This document shows, in pieces, positions 7,546 to 16,724 of a stretch of 64,000 nt of DNA (positions within the stretch are counted from its first letter, which is position 1; each line of letters opens with the position of its first letter). The stretch is from NCBI RefSeq assembly GCF_019754295.1, contig NZ_VIRV01000002.1, forward strand, positions 124,001 through 188,000, read 5' to 3'. The stretch is from Sellimonas caecigallum. GTDB taxonomy: Bacteria; Bacillota; Clostridia; Lachnospirales; Lachnospiraceae. A program made the translations under genes and the position numbers. The notes under the pieces are model-generated. The model was not told the origin of the DNA. It made no database searches and saw only the letters and a program-made list of their open reading frames with translations.

Positions 7546-10074
7546 CTATTTGATTACATCTTTATACAGCTTGTGTTTTTCCAGTGCTTCTGTCATTTCT
7601 GCCATTCTGCTTGTATCGCCGATGAGGATGACTCCGCACAGTCTGTTGTTGAGGAAGTAATATTTTTGGTATTGTTTTTTCCCGGAATCTTTGAATTCGG
7701 CTGTTTTGTATATGAGATTTGGATTTTTTCCTGTATCTCCGGCCGCAAAGAGTGCGGTGTTCATGCCGTGGAAGCTGAGTGCTGCCGGCACGTGTTCATA
7801 TGTGATATTTTCTCCTGCAGCCTGTGCTCCTGCGGTTTTTCCTTCTTCTACTGCCTGTGGCCAGATAGCGTAATTGATTTCCTGATATTCTGCGCAGTCG
7901 CCGCATGCGTAGATGTCTGTAATATTTGTCTGCATTTTTTCATTGACAATGACAGCCCGGTTAGTCTCAATTCCTGCCGCTTTTGCAAGTGCCGTATTTG
8001 CCCTTACTCCACAGGAAATGATGACCAGCTCTGCCGGGATTACTGTCCCGTCTCCAAGTCTTACTGCCGTAGCCGTTCCATCTCCTTCGATGGCTTCGAT
8101 CTGTACTCCGGTCTGGATCTGAATTCCTTGTGCCTCGCTGATCATTTTCAGCATTTCTCCTGCTTCTTTGTCCAGCTGTCTGCCCATCAGTACCGGGGCC
8201 AATTCGAGAACGGTCACTTCACATTTTGCTTTTTTGAGTTCCCACGCTGCTTCCAGTCCCAGCACTCCGCCTCCGATAACGACGGCGTGTTTCGTATGTT
8301 TGAGACGTTCGGATACTTTTTTCGTATCTTCCAGTCTGCGGATTGCGATTACACCTTCTTGTGCGGCTCCTTCAATTGGAGGGATGAAGCATTCTGCTCC
8401 AAGTGCATAGATCAGTTTTGTATAATGGTACTTGGTTCCATCATCCAGAACAACTTCTTTTGCTTCTGTATCAATTTTGGTTACTTCATGCCCCAGAATC
8501 TGGTATACTCGGTTTTCTTCATACCAGGATGCACTTTCTACCGCAATCTGTTCTTCGTTCAGATCTGCCATAATTGATTTTGTAAGCATCGGCCTGTTGT
8601 ATGTCCGGTACGGCTCATTGGAAATCATGACAATAGTTCCTGTCTTGTCCCTTTCCCGGATCGCCTGCGCCGCGTTATGACCGGCCGCCCCGTTTCCTAA
8701 GATCACATAGAAATGGTTGGTATCGTTGGAGAAATTTGTTTCTTCTGCCTCCACTTCCACAAAGTTTTCTCTTCCGACGCCGCATACCGGGCAGATATCG
8801 ATAGAAGAGTCAAAGATTTCTCCGCACACAAGACATTTCACGAGCTTGCGGCTTCCTGTTGTTTTCTTCGGATTTTCCTTTTCCTGAAGAAGACAGCCAA
8901 AATTAAATCCATAATCGAAGGCATCCTGAAGCTGATTTTCATTGGGTTTAAATCGTACGCGGAATCCTTCTGTCACTTTCATGCGCAGCTGTTTGAGCCG
9001 TGTGATCAGGTGCGGCACAGCCTCGCCGCTCCATCCGTAGCTTCCGAAGGCGCTTGCCAGCTTTCCGCCGTGAGTCCCCGCAAAAATGGATGTTGTCAGA
9101 TCCCAGATCGGTTTTAGTGCTTCGCCTACGATGGTCGGAGATCCGAAGAGAATGCCGTCTGCAAATCCAAGCTCCTCCAGCACCTTTGCCTGATCAGCCT
9201 CTACCATATCATAGGAACGCACATCAATATCTCCGCTTGCACGGATTCCTTCTGCGATCTTCTCAGACAGCATTTTCGTGTATCCATAGGCGCTTACATA
9301 CGGGATGATAACCGTCTTGCGCGGATTTGGATTCACAACCGTGGACCATTCCTCATACGTATTCATGATAAAATCAATTTTATCATCAATTACCGGGCCA
9401 TGTCCCGTGCAGATCATCGTAATGTCAAGAGGTCTTATCTTCTCCAGAGCCTTCAGCATAAACGGCTTAAACGGACCGATGATATTGTCAAAGTAGTATT
9501 TTGTGGCGCGCATATATCCTTCATGATCTGTGACCTTGCTTAAAAGTACATCTTCAAATCCGTAGTGGGAACCGAAAGAATCGCATGTCACGAGGATCTG
9601 CTCTTCCTCGATATACGTATACATCGTATCCGGCCAGTGAAGATTCGGTACAAAGAGGAAACGGAGTGTCTTATCCCCGATCTGCATCCTCATGTTGTCT
9701 TTTGCCGGAATTCCCGTAAAATCTCTGTTGACGATCTCTTTTAGAAATCCCAGGGCGCATCCTGTTCCGATGATCTTCATCCCCGGATTCAGATCCAGAA
9801 GCCGCTCCACGCTTCCCGCATGGTCTGGCTCCGTGTGCTCTACTATCAGATAATCAATCTTTTCAACATCCGTTACTTCTTTTACTTTTTCCAGATATTC
9901 ATCAAACCACTTCTCTTTGGCCGTCTCAAACAAGATGGTCTTGTCCCCTGCTTTCATGACGTAGGAATTGTACGTTGTCCCAAATTCCGTGTACATGATA
10001 ATGTCAAACACACGCAGGTCAGCGTCGACAATTCCAGTCCAGTAAAAATTCTTCCTTAGTTCCAGCGCTTTCAT
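7546..10074 (-). CDS. Flavodiiron protein fused to rubredoxin and NADH:rubredoxin oxidoreductase
   Basis: 842 residues in four modules. Residues 1-240 are a metallo-beta-lactamase-like diiron domain with ligands H80-x-E82-x-D84-H85, H146 and D165. Residues about 250-395 are flavodoxin-like (IIPYVSAYGYTKMLSEKI; GSPTIVGEALKPIWD). A rubredoxin follows (CLVCGEIF...CPVCGVG). The last 370 residues are a two-dinucleotide-fold FAD/NADH oxidoreductase (ILGNGAAGHNAAQAIRERD; VIGGGVLGLEAAWEL; YACGDCAEY). The chain can pass electrons from NAD(P)H through FAD, rubredoxin and FMN to the diiron site, reducing O2 to water or NO to N2O in the cytoplasm. The start at 10074 is set by AGGAGG; an upstream in-frame start lacks one. 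A Fur-type box sits in its leader. Confidence 0.95.
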   Translation of the reverse strand: MKALELRKNFYWTGIVDADLRVFDIIMYTEFGTTYNSYVMKAGDKTILFETAKEKWFDEYLEKVKEVTDVEKIDYLIVEHTEPDHAGSVERLLDLNPGMKIIGTGCALGFLKEIVNRDFTGIPAKDNMRMQIGDKTLRFLFVPNLHWPDTMYTYIEEEQILVTCDSFGSHYGFEDVLLSKVTDHEGYMRATKYYFDNIIGPFKPFMLKALEKIRPLDITMICTGHGPVIDDKIDFIMNTYEEWSTVVNPNPRKTVIIPYVSAYGYTKMLSEKIAEGIRASGDIDVRSYDMVEADQAKVLEELGFADGILFGSPTIVGEALKPIWDLTTSIFAGTHGGKLASAFGSYGWSGEAVPHLITRLKQLRMKVTEGFRVRFKPNENQLQDAFDYGFNFGCLLQEKENPKKTTGSRKLVKCLVCGEIFDSSIDICPVCGVGRENFVEVEAEETNFSNDTNHFYVILGNGAAGHNAAQAIRERDKTGTIVMISNEPYRTYNRPMLTKSIMADLNEEQIAVESASWYEENRVYQILGHEVTKIDTEAKEVVLDDGTKYHYTKLIYALGAECFIPPIEGAAQEGVIAIRRLEDTKKVSERLKHTKHAVVIGGGVLGLEAAWELKKAKCEVTVLELAPVLMGRQLDKEAGEMLKMISEAQGIQIQTGVQIEAIEGDGTATAVRLGDGTVIPAELVIISCGVRANTALAKAAGIETNRAVIVNEKMQTNITDIYACGDCAEYQEINYAIWPQAVEEGKTAGAQAAGENITYEHVPAALSFHGMNTALFAAGDTGKNPNLIYKTAEFKDSGKKQYQKYYFLNNRLCGVILIGDTSRMAEMTEALEKHKLYKDVIK

Positions 10075-10094
10075 ACACGCACCTCCTGTAATTT

Positions 10095-10109
10095 TGATAA
10101 AAATTATCA
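10095..10109. promoter_or_regulatory. Fur/PerR-family operator upstream of the flavodiiron gene
   Basis: TGATAAAAATTATCA (15 bp) fits the 7-1-7 Fur-family box TGATAATNATTATCA with one mismatch. It lies 20 bp behind the gene start and just downstream of a TATAAT -10 box (10127-10122, minus strand), a repressor position. Which Fur-family protein (PerR or Fur) binds cannot be told from sequence. Confidence 0.55.
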
Positions 10110-10154
10110 TTATTGTTTTAAATTATACATTATTTTTTTGGAAAAATCTACTGT

Positions 10155-13100
10155 TTATTCTATCCTGTTTTCTGTTTTTAATTGTCCAAACTCCACTTTT
10201 TCAAACCCCTGTATGGAGATATGCTTTTTATCCGGGTTTGCGTAGACAAACGTCTTGTCCACATTTTCCAGGTAGTTTTGTATTTTATCGTTTGTGGCGC
10301 TTATGATAGCCTGGAATCCAAGTCCCCGGATCAGCGCAATACAGCTTGCAACTTTTTCCGCATCCATTTTGGAAAACGCTTCGTCAAGAACGACAAGACG
10401 CAAAGTGGATGGCCTTCTTACCTTCGTCTTTACATTAACTCGGTAAATCTGGGCAAAACTTGCAAGAAGGGCAATGTAGAGCGGGTTTTGTCCTTCTCCT
10501 CCGGAGTTTTTCCGGATCATTTTCCCAAGTCCGATCTTCTCCCCTTTGACGATCTGCTGCATATCAAAAGACAGATACGTGCGGTAATCCGCATATTTTT
10601 CCATATTCCTTCTCGCTTCCTCAAGTTCTTCCCTTGTTGCGTGTTCCGGTGGAATAAAAATGGAAATCAGTTCGTTCATGAGATCCCCATACTCTTCCTC
10701 GTGTTCCATCGTAAAGAGATCCATCTGATGTTCCATCGTATCTGACAGCTTCATCGGATTGATGTCCAGTGTATCTGACATGAACATATCATAAAATCTG
10801 CCGTCCGCCCCTTTATTTTTTGTGATCACAAACCGATACTTGTCTTTTCCGAAATCCAGTTTGCTGATAATACGGTTCAGCTCTTCCTGATTCTGGTAAG
10901 CCTCCTTGATGGCGCTCCGGATTTTATAGACAAAATCTTCTTTGAAATGCATGATGGCCATTCTGGCCTGCTCGTTTGCAAGGGTTTCATATTCTTCCAG
11001 ATTTCCGCATCTGAGTTTGTCGAGCAGCTGATCGTAATCTGTATTTTCTCTATCCCCCGTGGAAAATGTGCGGTTCGGGTAACGGCGGATATAAGCGCTT
11101 CGCACGTCAATGAGTGCCGTGTATTCTTCCTCTTTTTTTCTCTGAATACCGGAAATCTCACGGTAGCACTGGCTTTTCAGATATTCATAGTTGGTGCTCG
11201 TCCTTCCGGACATAAACTGGGCGTAGGCTTCCTCCCCATCTTTGCTCTTGGAAAGGGTATTCTCTTTTTCGAGAAGTTCTGCGTGGAGAGACAGAAGCAT
11301 TTCCTGATATTTTCGTATACTTTCTTCTTTTGCCCAGATGGCTTTCTCGACAGTTTTTTCCTGCTCCTTCTTTCTTGCCTCTTCCTCCTGAAGTCTGCGC
11401 TTTTCTTCTTCCATACCGGAGAGATTTTGTTCTTTCAGTTGTCTCATCTGTTCCTGAAGCGCTTTCTTTCGTTCTTCTTTCTCGTTGATCCCATGGATGT
11501 CCCGGATCATAGAGAGATATTCTTCCAGCGGACGTTCCAGTTCCGGATTTTTTATCGTTTCGCTGATGGTTTTCAGCTCTTGTGAGAGAGGAATCTGCTG
11601 CTCCTCCAGTTCCATCCGCATCTGTTCCAGTTCTTTCCTGCGTTTTTTCAGGCTTCCCTCTCCAATATATGCCTTCTTTGTGTACTGATCCGGATGGATC
11701 CGTCCAAGGCAGTATCTCTGGTAAACCATACAGTCTGGGGTAATCCCGATCCGGCATGCCTTCAATTCCTCGATGCTCTCACATTTCATGACATTTCCCA
11801 GCAGAAAATTCAAATACTGCTGCACATAGTTTTCTTCCGCCTTTGTCTCCTCCGCAAGGGAACCTTTTCTTATCGGATGTTCTTCTCCCAGAATCTTTCC
11901 CGTATCCAGGACAGATACCCGGCAATACCTCTTCTGATCCATGTTTCCATAAATTTCCATGGCATCCTTTACATATTCCGGCGGGACGACGATAAGCTGT
12001 TTCGTGTTTCCAAGATACCCTTCTATGGCATTGTGCCATCGCTCATCTTTTACGGTAATAAGATCTGCCAGAATCCGTACCGGGATGATCTTCCCTGTCC
12101 GCTTCATAAGTTCATTCCTGATCTCATACCGTGCCTCCTCAAGCTCCCTCGGATACATCTTCTTTCCCTGCCGGATCTGCAAAAGATCTTCGTGGACCTT
12201 CTCCAGGTTTTGTCTGTACTCCCGCATCCTTGCTGAAAGATCCTGTCTTTCTCCTTCCAATTCTTCTTTGAAAACGACAAACCGTTCTTTCAGTTCCAGG
12301 ATCTGTTCTTCCTTATCTTCCCCTTTTTCAAGACAAAGTATCCCTCTGCGAATGGCGTCCGGAGTCCTCTCAAAATCTTTCCACTCTTTCAGCGCATGCA
12401 TGGTCCGCTCCCACTGTTCTTTTCCTGCATAGAGACGTCCCAGCATCTCGTCCAGACTTTCTTCCTCCTTTTTCAGCGCATCGTACCCTGTCCCGGCAAT
12501 CCGTTTTACAACGTCTTCCACCTGTCCGGCGATCTCTTCGATTTCCTGATCCATCCTGCTTTTCTGCTGTCTCAGCTTCTCAGCCTCCTCTTCACAGGAT
12601 GCATTTTTATCCTGATACTCCCGTATCTTCTGCCGGAGTTCCTCAATCTCCAATTTTCCAGCACAGTAGAGCGCCCGCTTTTCCTCCTTGTACGCTTCCT
12701 GGAACGTGCCATACTGTTTCTTGATCTTCTCAAGCTCCCGGATTTCCTCCATCGTCTCCTCGATCTTGTCGCGCATCCTCCCATACTGCATCACGCTTTC
12801 CTGCATATCCTCGATCTCGATCTTCTTCTCCGTGCAGATATATTCTTTCACAAAATCTTCCAGCCGAATATTCATCCGAAATGGAATCGCTCTCCGGAAA
12901 AGCCTTGGAAATTTTTCGATATCCAGCCCTCCCAGATAAATATCATACAGCTGTCTGCGGAACCGCTCGTTGCTTGGACCGCAGTAATACGAATCCGGCC
13001 GGAAGTTTCGGTGCAGGTATTCCCGGACTTCCCCTGTCGTCAGACATCTTGCGTCTCCTCGGTATCCATTCTCGAGAAGTCCCCCTCGGTGCCAGAAGAA

Positions 13101-13505
13101 TAATCTCCCGATTGTGTTGGTAGAAGTCTCTACATCGAAAACGACACCGACGCACTGTTTTTCTTTCGTATCCGTCTCCGTAAGTTCCAGTACGATGGTA
13201 CTGGAAAAATTCTGGTTTCGGAGATACTGGGACTCATTGTTGTCACTGATATTGACCATCCCCCGCAGATATTCGATCAGGCTTCGGTCAGAATCATCGG
13301 ACGCCGCCTTATTGAAAAAGCCCCTCCCATCGGTATTTGCATAGAGAACGATCTGCATGGCGTCGATGACTGTGGATTTCCCGCTTCCGGAATGTCCTGT
13401 AAAAAAATTGATTCCTTCACTGAAAGTCAGAATTTTTTTGTCGATATAATGCCAGTTATTCAGACAAATCCTCGATAGTGCTTTGAATGGCTGCTTCTTC
13501 TCCAC
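10155..13505 (-). CDS. jetC: JetC / MksB-like SMC ATPase of a Wadjet-type system
   Basis: A 1116-residue SMC-like ATPase. The Walker A motif GHSGSGKST (K43) opens the head; long heptad-rich coiled coils fill residues about 230-560 and 650-850 with a hinge-like globular part between; the signature SGGEG (from 1001) and Walker B VVLDE (1038-1042) close the head. This is the MukB/MksB/JetC layout. I place the start at GTG 13505 because AGGAGG lies six bases before it; an ATG at 13523 has no good site. The gene overlaps jetB by 50 bp, so the three genes are translationally coupled. The partner nuclease JetD is absent; the next gene is the flavodiiron protein. Confidence 0.88.
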   Translation of the reverse strand: MEKKQPFKALSRICLNNWHYIDKKILTFSEGINFFTGHSGSGKSTVIDAMQIVLYANTDGRGFFNKAASDDSDRSLIEYLRGMVNISDNNESQYLRNQNFSSTIVLELTETDTKEKQCVGVVFDVETSTNTIGRLFFWHRGGLLENGYRGDARCLTTGEVREYLHRNFRPDSYYCGPSNERFRRQLYDIYLGGLDIEKFPRLFRRAIPFRMNIRLEDFVKEYICTEKKIEIEDMQESVMQYGRMRDKIEETMEEIRELEKIKKQYGTFQEAYKEEKRALYCAGKLEIEELRQKIREYQDKNASCEEEAEKLRQQKSRMDQEIEEIAGQVEDVVKRIAGTGYDALKKEEESLDEMLGRLYAGKEQWERTMHALKEWKDFERTPDAIRRGILCLEKGEDKEEQILELKERFVVFKEELEGERQDLSARMREYRQNLEKVHEDLLQIRQGKKMYPRELEEARYEIRNELMKRTGKIIPVRILADLITVKDERWHNAIEGYLGNTKQLIVVPPEYVKDAMEIYGNMDQKRYCRVSVLDTGKILGEEHPIRKGSLAEETKAEENYVQQYLNFLLGNVMKCESIEELKACRIGITPDCMVYQRYCLGRIHPDQYTKKAYIGEGSLKKRRKELEQMRMELEEQQIPLSQELKTISETIKNPELERPLEEYLSMIRDIHGINEKEERKKALQEQMRQLKEQNLSGMEEEKRRLQEEEARKKEQEKTVEKAIWAKEESIRKYQEMLLSLHAELLEKENTLSKSKDGEEAYAQFMSGRTSTNYEYLKSQCYREISGIQRKKEEEYTALIDVRSAYIRRYPNRTFSTGDRENTDYDQLLDKLRCGNLEEYETLANEQARMAIMHFKEDFVYKIRSAIKEAYQNQEELNRIISKLDFGKDKYRFVITKNKGADGRFYDMFMSDTLDINPMKLSDTMEHQMDLFTMEHEEEYGDLMNELISIFIPPEHATREELEEARRNMEKYADYRTYLSFDMQQIVKGEKIGLGKMIRKNSGGEGQNPLYIALLASFAQIYRVNVKTKVRRPSTLRLVVLDEAFSKMDAEKVASCIALIRGLGFQAIISATNDKIQNYLENVDKTFVYANPDKKHISIQGFEKVEFGQLKTENRIE

Positions 13506-14100
13506 GTTCTTCCTCCTCATCAAATGTTTTCAGTAGTTCCCGTATATCATCCCCCATCAGCACCACATTGACTGACGGATAGATGATCATTCTTGTATCT
13601 TCGTTCAATTCTTCCAGAACGTCCATCGGCTCGATGACCTGATATTTTTTCAGAAATGCGACAGCACGGCGCATCTCCGTCGGGGACGGCATGGACCGGA
13701 GAACATGGAAGCTTCCCGCCCTGGCATTGACCGCTCCGAGAGTCGTGACAATCTGCATACTGCTGGACGCTTCCTCCATCTGTTCGTCGTACAGAAGCTT
13801 CAGCACAAGCATATAGATGGTGGCAAGTCTGGGAAGTTTTTCTCCCCAAAGTGTCTCTCCCTGAATGTAGAGAATTCCCATGTGGACATTCTCTGAAAGC
13901 TCTATCCCTGCGATACCAAAATATTCCTTCAGAAATTCTTTGTGTTTGAGGGCTGTCCGATACTCTTTGCTGTACTGATACCGCTCCGTCTTTTTATCAT
14001 ACTTATGTTCCAAAAGAAACGTCTGCCGGTAAAAAAGCTGAATGATTTCTGTCAAATCTGCCTGTTCCCCTTCCGACAGAAGGTCAAAATATTCTATCAT
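13456..14100 (-). CDS. jetB: JetB / MksE-like kleisin-associated subunit (DUF4194)
   Basis: 214 residues, mostly alpha-helical with winged-helix character, matching the DUF4194 subunit that bridges the kleisin and the SMC heads in Wadjet/MksBEF complexes. Recognisable parts are the N-terminal YRQTFLLEHKYDKKTERYQY region and the central ETLWGEKLPRLATIYMLVLKLLY. The C-terminus is acidic (DEEEERGEE), and the same DNA provides the jetC ribosome-binding site. ATGA overlap with jetA indicates coupled translation. Assigned by family likeness and by operon order A-B-C. Confidence 0.85.
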   Translation of the reverse strand: MIEYFDLLSEGEQADLTEIIQLFYRQTFLLEHKYDKKTERYQYSKEYRTALKHKEFLKEYFGIAGIELSENVHMGILYIQGETLWGEKLPRLATIYMLVLKLLYDEQMEEASSSMQIVTTLGAVNARAGSFHVLRSMPSPTEMRRAVAFLKKYQVIEPMDVLEELNEDTRMIIYPSVNVVLMGDDIRELLKTFDEEEERGEEAAIQSTIEDLSE

Positions 14101-15431
14101 GGTTTCCTCCTTACGATTACCAGCTCCGGATAACGGTAATTCCCGTCTTCCCGGATGCCTTCGTTCTCTGTGATGACTTGGTATTTACTATTCTTTCTTG
14201 TACACAGGTCATATGCCAGGATCAGTTTTTCAAACTCTCCTTCACTCTGGATGGAGACATCCCGAAGATCCATCTTTTCATCTTCCATATGATCCTCTAT
14301 AAACGTCTCGATCTCCTGTTTGGTATACCGCGTCTGAATTCGATTCAAAAGCAGTACATCCTCTCTGGAGAGTTCCTTCTCTTCTTCCTCTTCTCTTGCC
14401 ATCTGGCTTATGAAATCTTTCTTTCCTTTTCTCCTTTTGTACAGAGACTTCTCAGACAGGATGTCAAACTTTGAAAAATTCATCTTCGCGGCGGCCTTTT
14501 TAAGCAGCGGTCCCGTATCGTCCTCCTGCCCAATCCGGTTTAAAACCTTTGCCACAAGTCCTTTCGTGTCGGATTCTCCCCTGAGAAGGTATGTAAGCCG
14601 CATAACGGTAGCCCGCACATATTTGATGTGTTCCTTGTCCATATTGAAAATCCGGTGCTCAATGTCATCAAATCCCCGTTCTATCTGATCCAGGATCTCC
14701 ATCCCCTCCGTTCCGAGAGTTTCGACCCACTCGTCCTCCTCCCTCATCTTCCTGAGAAAGGCCTTGATATCGCTCTTATACAAATAGAAATTGTCGCTTG
14801 TCTTCAGGATATGGTACTTCTTTTTTACAATCTCTTCCACATATCCTTCCAGATGTTCCCTAAGAAGATCTGCGTACGACTGCTGGTTTAAAAGCCGCCC
14901 GAAAAAGCGATCCATGTTGTGAAGCATATCCTGAAGCGCTTTGTTTAGCTTCTTCGTATTCACAAGAGCTGTCCTCAGCATGGCAATACTGTTCCTTTTG
15001 TCATTTTGAAACGAAAACAATGCCGCATACACATTTTGGATATAAATTTCTGTCTCCTCCCCTTCGTCACTGTTCAGACGCTCAAAGGCCTCGATGAAAA
15101 CAGATGCATAATCGGGAATCACAATATTCGTAACCATACTTCCGAAATCTTCCAGTTTCTTCAGCCATTGTGCCCGCAAAAGCCAGGTCAGCACACGAGA
15201 AGCCGTCGTGTCAAAAATTTCCGGCTCCTCGTCCGCCTCCTCCTTTTCAAAATCAATCTTCTTTCCTGCATACATGTCATTTAATATTTCCAGGCAAAGT
15301 TCCCGGCTGAGAAAATAGTTATTATACTGGTACTCGTCATTGATTCTCAGAAGCGCTTCTATGTAGATATCCCGGTTTGGCGACCGGAACAACGTCCAGA
15401 ATGTCTCCGGTATTTCATATATCAATCCCAT
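14097..15431 (-). CDS. jetA: JetA / MksF-like kleisin subunit (DUF5716)
   Basis: 444 residues opening with GLIYEIPETFWTLFRSPNRDIYIEALLRI, the recognisable start of JetA-family kleisins (the run shown is split here into MGLIYEIPETFWTLF and RSPNRDIYIEALL). Helical N-terminal dimerisation region, a middle segment rich in heptads (VNTKKLNKALQDMLHNM) and a winged-helix C-terminus are consistent with MukF/MksF. It is the first gene of the jetABC operon, with AAGGAAGG before its ATG and a good promoter upstream (TTGGCA-17-TATACT). In Wadjet systems JetABC extrude DNA loops and JetD cuts small circular plasmids; here only the motor part is encoded. Confidence 0.85.
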   Translation of the reverse strand: MGLIYEIPETFWTLFRSPNRDIYIEALLRINDEYQYNNYFLSRELCLEILNDMYAGKKIDFEKEEADEEPEIFDTTASRVLTWLLRAQWLKKLEDFGSMVTNIVIPDYASVFIEAFERLNSDEGEETEIYIQNVYAALFSFQNDKRNSIAMLRTALVNTKKLNKALQDMLHNMDRFFGRLLNQQSYADLLREHLEGYVEEIVKKKYHILKTSDNFYLYKSDIKAFLRKMREEDEWVETLGTEGMEILDQIERGFDDIEHRIFNMDKEHIKYVRATVMRLTYLLRGESDTKGLVAKVLNRIGQEDDTGPLLKKAAAKMNFSKFDILSEKSLYKRRKGKKDFISQMAREEEEEKELSREDVLLLNRIQTRYTKQEIETFIEDHMEDEKMDLRDVSIQSEGEFEKLILAYDLCTRKNSKYQVITENEGIREDGNYRYPELVIVRRKP

Positions 15432-15468
15432 ACTACCTTCCTTTTATTTTCTTTTTTTCTTATTTCTT

Positions 15469-15539
15469 AGTATACCACATAAAATTCCCCCTGCCAAAGC
15501 AGCTTCCTCTTGACCTCTATTTTCCGAATATTATATAAT
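15469..15539. promoter_or_regulatory. Divergent promoters of jetABC and the zinc-ribbon/kinase pair
   Basis: Minus strand: TTGGCA (15497-15492), 17 bp, TATACT (15474-15469) with an upstream TG, driving jetA. Plus strand: TTGACC (15510-15515), 18 bp, TATAAT (15534-15539), driving the gene at 15586. The two -35 boxes are only 12 bp apart, so both directions may be controlled together. Confidence 0.65.
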
Positions 15540-15585
15540 AAGAGCAACTTTCCATTAACAATTCAGGCTAAAGGAGGTCTTATTT

Positions 15586-15993
15586 ATGTTCAATTTCTTT
15601 TCGCATTCCAGCAGCAGCGGACGCAAACCAAATCCAAATCAAGCTGTTGATTTCTTTCAAAACGGAGGACTGTTCGGTGTGTTCCGAGGCTCCTCCAGTT
15701 CTGACCGTCGCCGCAGAAAGGGGCAGTATCAGAGAGGATACCATCCAAATATCCCACCGCAGGTAGGCTATCCGAACGTGCCTCCTCAGCAAGGCTACCC
15801 TCAGAATATGCAGCAGCCGAATTCAGCATCTTCCGCCGTCTGTCCGAAGTGCGGCGCTTCTGTCCCGGCAGGCTCCAAATTCTGTCTGTCCTGCGGGGCC
15901 CCGATCAACACTGCGGCCTTCTGTCAAAACTGCGGCAAACCGCTTCCGCCTAACGCAAAATTCTGCCCTGAGTGCGGTACGCCAAGACGGTAA
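15586..15993 (+). CDS. Double zinc-ribbon protein with Pro/Gln/Tyr-rich linker
   Basis: 135 residues. The N-terminal half is basic and low-complexity, with repeated PxxGYPN/PQQGYP units that resemble disordered linkers. The C-terminal half holds two zinc ribbons: CPKC...CLSC and CQNC...CPEC. AAAGGAGG precedes the ATG. The stop codon overlaps the start of the kinase gene (TAATG), so the two proteins are made in a coupled fashion and may work together. Zinc ribbons of this kind often pair with kinases or membrane domains as adaptor or sensor parts; the exact role is unknown. Confidence 0.85.
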   Translation: MFNFFSHSSSSGRKPNPNQAVDFFQNGGLFGVFRGSSSSDRRRRKGQYQRGYHPNIPPQVGYPNVPPQQGYPQNMQQPNSASSAVCPKCGASVPAGSKFCLSCGAPINTAAFCQNCGKPLPPNAKFCPECGTPRR

Positions 15994-16721
15994 TGTGGTT
16001 TCGTCATGATCCGGCCGGATACCACATCCTTTCCCGGCTTGGAGGAGGACGGTACGGCGTCTGTTATCTGGCAGAAAACACAGAGGGACAGCAGTTTGTC
16101 CTGAAACGCTTCCGCCCCCGTCAGCAAAAAAAGTATCCGGATGACCATCGGCATGAGGCCGTGATCCTGTCCGGTCTTTCTCACCCTGCGGTTCCTGCCT
16201 TGTGCGGAATCATCAACAGCCCCAGCGGATATTTCTTTGTTCTGGAATACAAAAAGGGAAAGACACTGAAACACTGGCTTTTCAGGGACCACAAGGTGTT
16301 TTCAGACTCTGAAATCTTCCGGATCGGCTCCCAGCTTTTCGATATCCTGATCTATATTCACAGCCGAAGCGTCGTGCACCGTGATATCAGCATCGCCAAT
16401 ATCACGGATGACGGCGAACATATCAGTCTGCTGGATTTCGGGCTGGCGCGCTACACAGATCGTGACGGAGGTATTCTCCCTTCCTTGGACTTCCCATATG
16501 TTGGGAATGTGCTTTTGTATCTTCTGTGTTCAGGGTACAAGGGGGATCGAAAAAAACCATGGCACGAAGTGCTGCCGCTCACGTCTGCGCAGAAACACTG
16601 TCTTTTGCACATGGTGGAACTGGAAGAGCCTTTTCACGATACTAAAGAAGCAGCAGAGGCATTCCACTCCTCCTTTTTTCCGCACGAAGGCAATTTTCCA
16701 AAAGAACATTTTCTTTTCTGA
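15993..16721 (+). CDS. Small serine/threonine protein kinase-like protein
   Basis: 242 residues from the TAATG-coupled start. All key kinase residues are present: glycine loop LGGGRYGVCYLAE, Lys38, Glu55, catalytic H129-R130-D131 with Asn136, and D148-F149-G150. The part after DFG is short and lacks a normal APE segment, so this is a compact kinase fold made almost only of the catalytic core. There is no membrane segment or sensor domain; the zinc-ribbon protein may supply targeting. It probably phosphorylates Ser/Thr of unknown partners. An alternative start seven codons upstream (15972) exists but lacks the coupling. Confidence 0.85.
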   Translation: MWFRHDPAGYHILSRLGGGRYGVCYLAENTEGQQFVLKRFRPRQQKKYPDDHRHEAVILSGLSHPAVPALCGIINSPSGYFFVLEYKKGKTLKHWLFRDHKVFSDSEIFRIGSQLFDILIYIHSRSVVHRDISIANITDDGEHISLLDFGLARYTDRDGGILPSLDFPYVGNVLLYLLCSGYKGDRKKPWHEVLPLTSAQKHCLLHMVELEEPFHDTKEAAEAFHSSFFPHEGNFPKEHFLF

Positions 16722-16724
16722 CAT

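Noticed and set aside
7333-7660. Two short frames with the same peptide on opposite strands
   Set aside because: The identity is caused by the 44-bp palindrome; neither has a ribosome site.
7323-10154. Search for a jetD gene downstream of jetC
   Set aside because: The only frame with coding support is the flavodiiron fusion; no toprim-like protein is visible on either strand.
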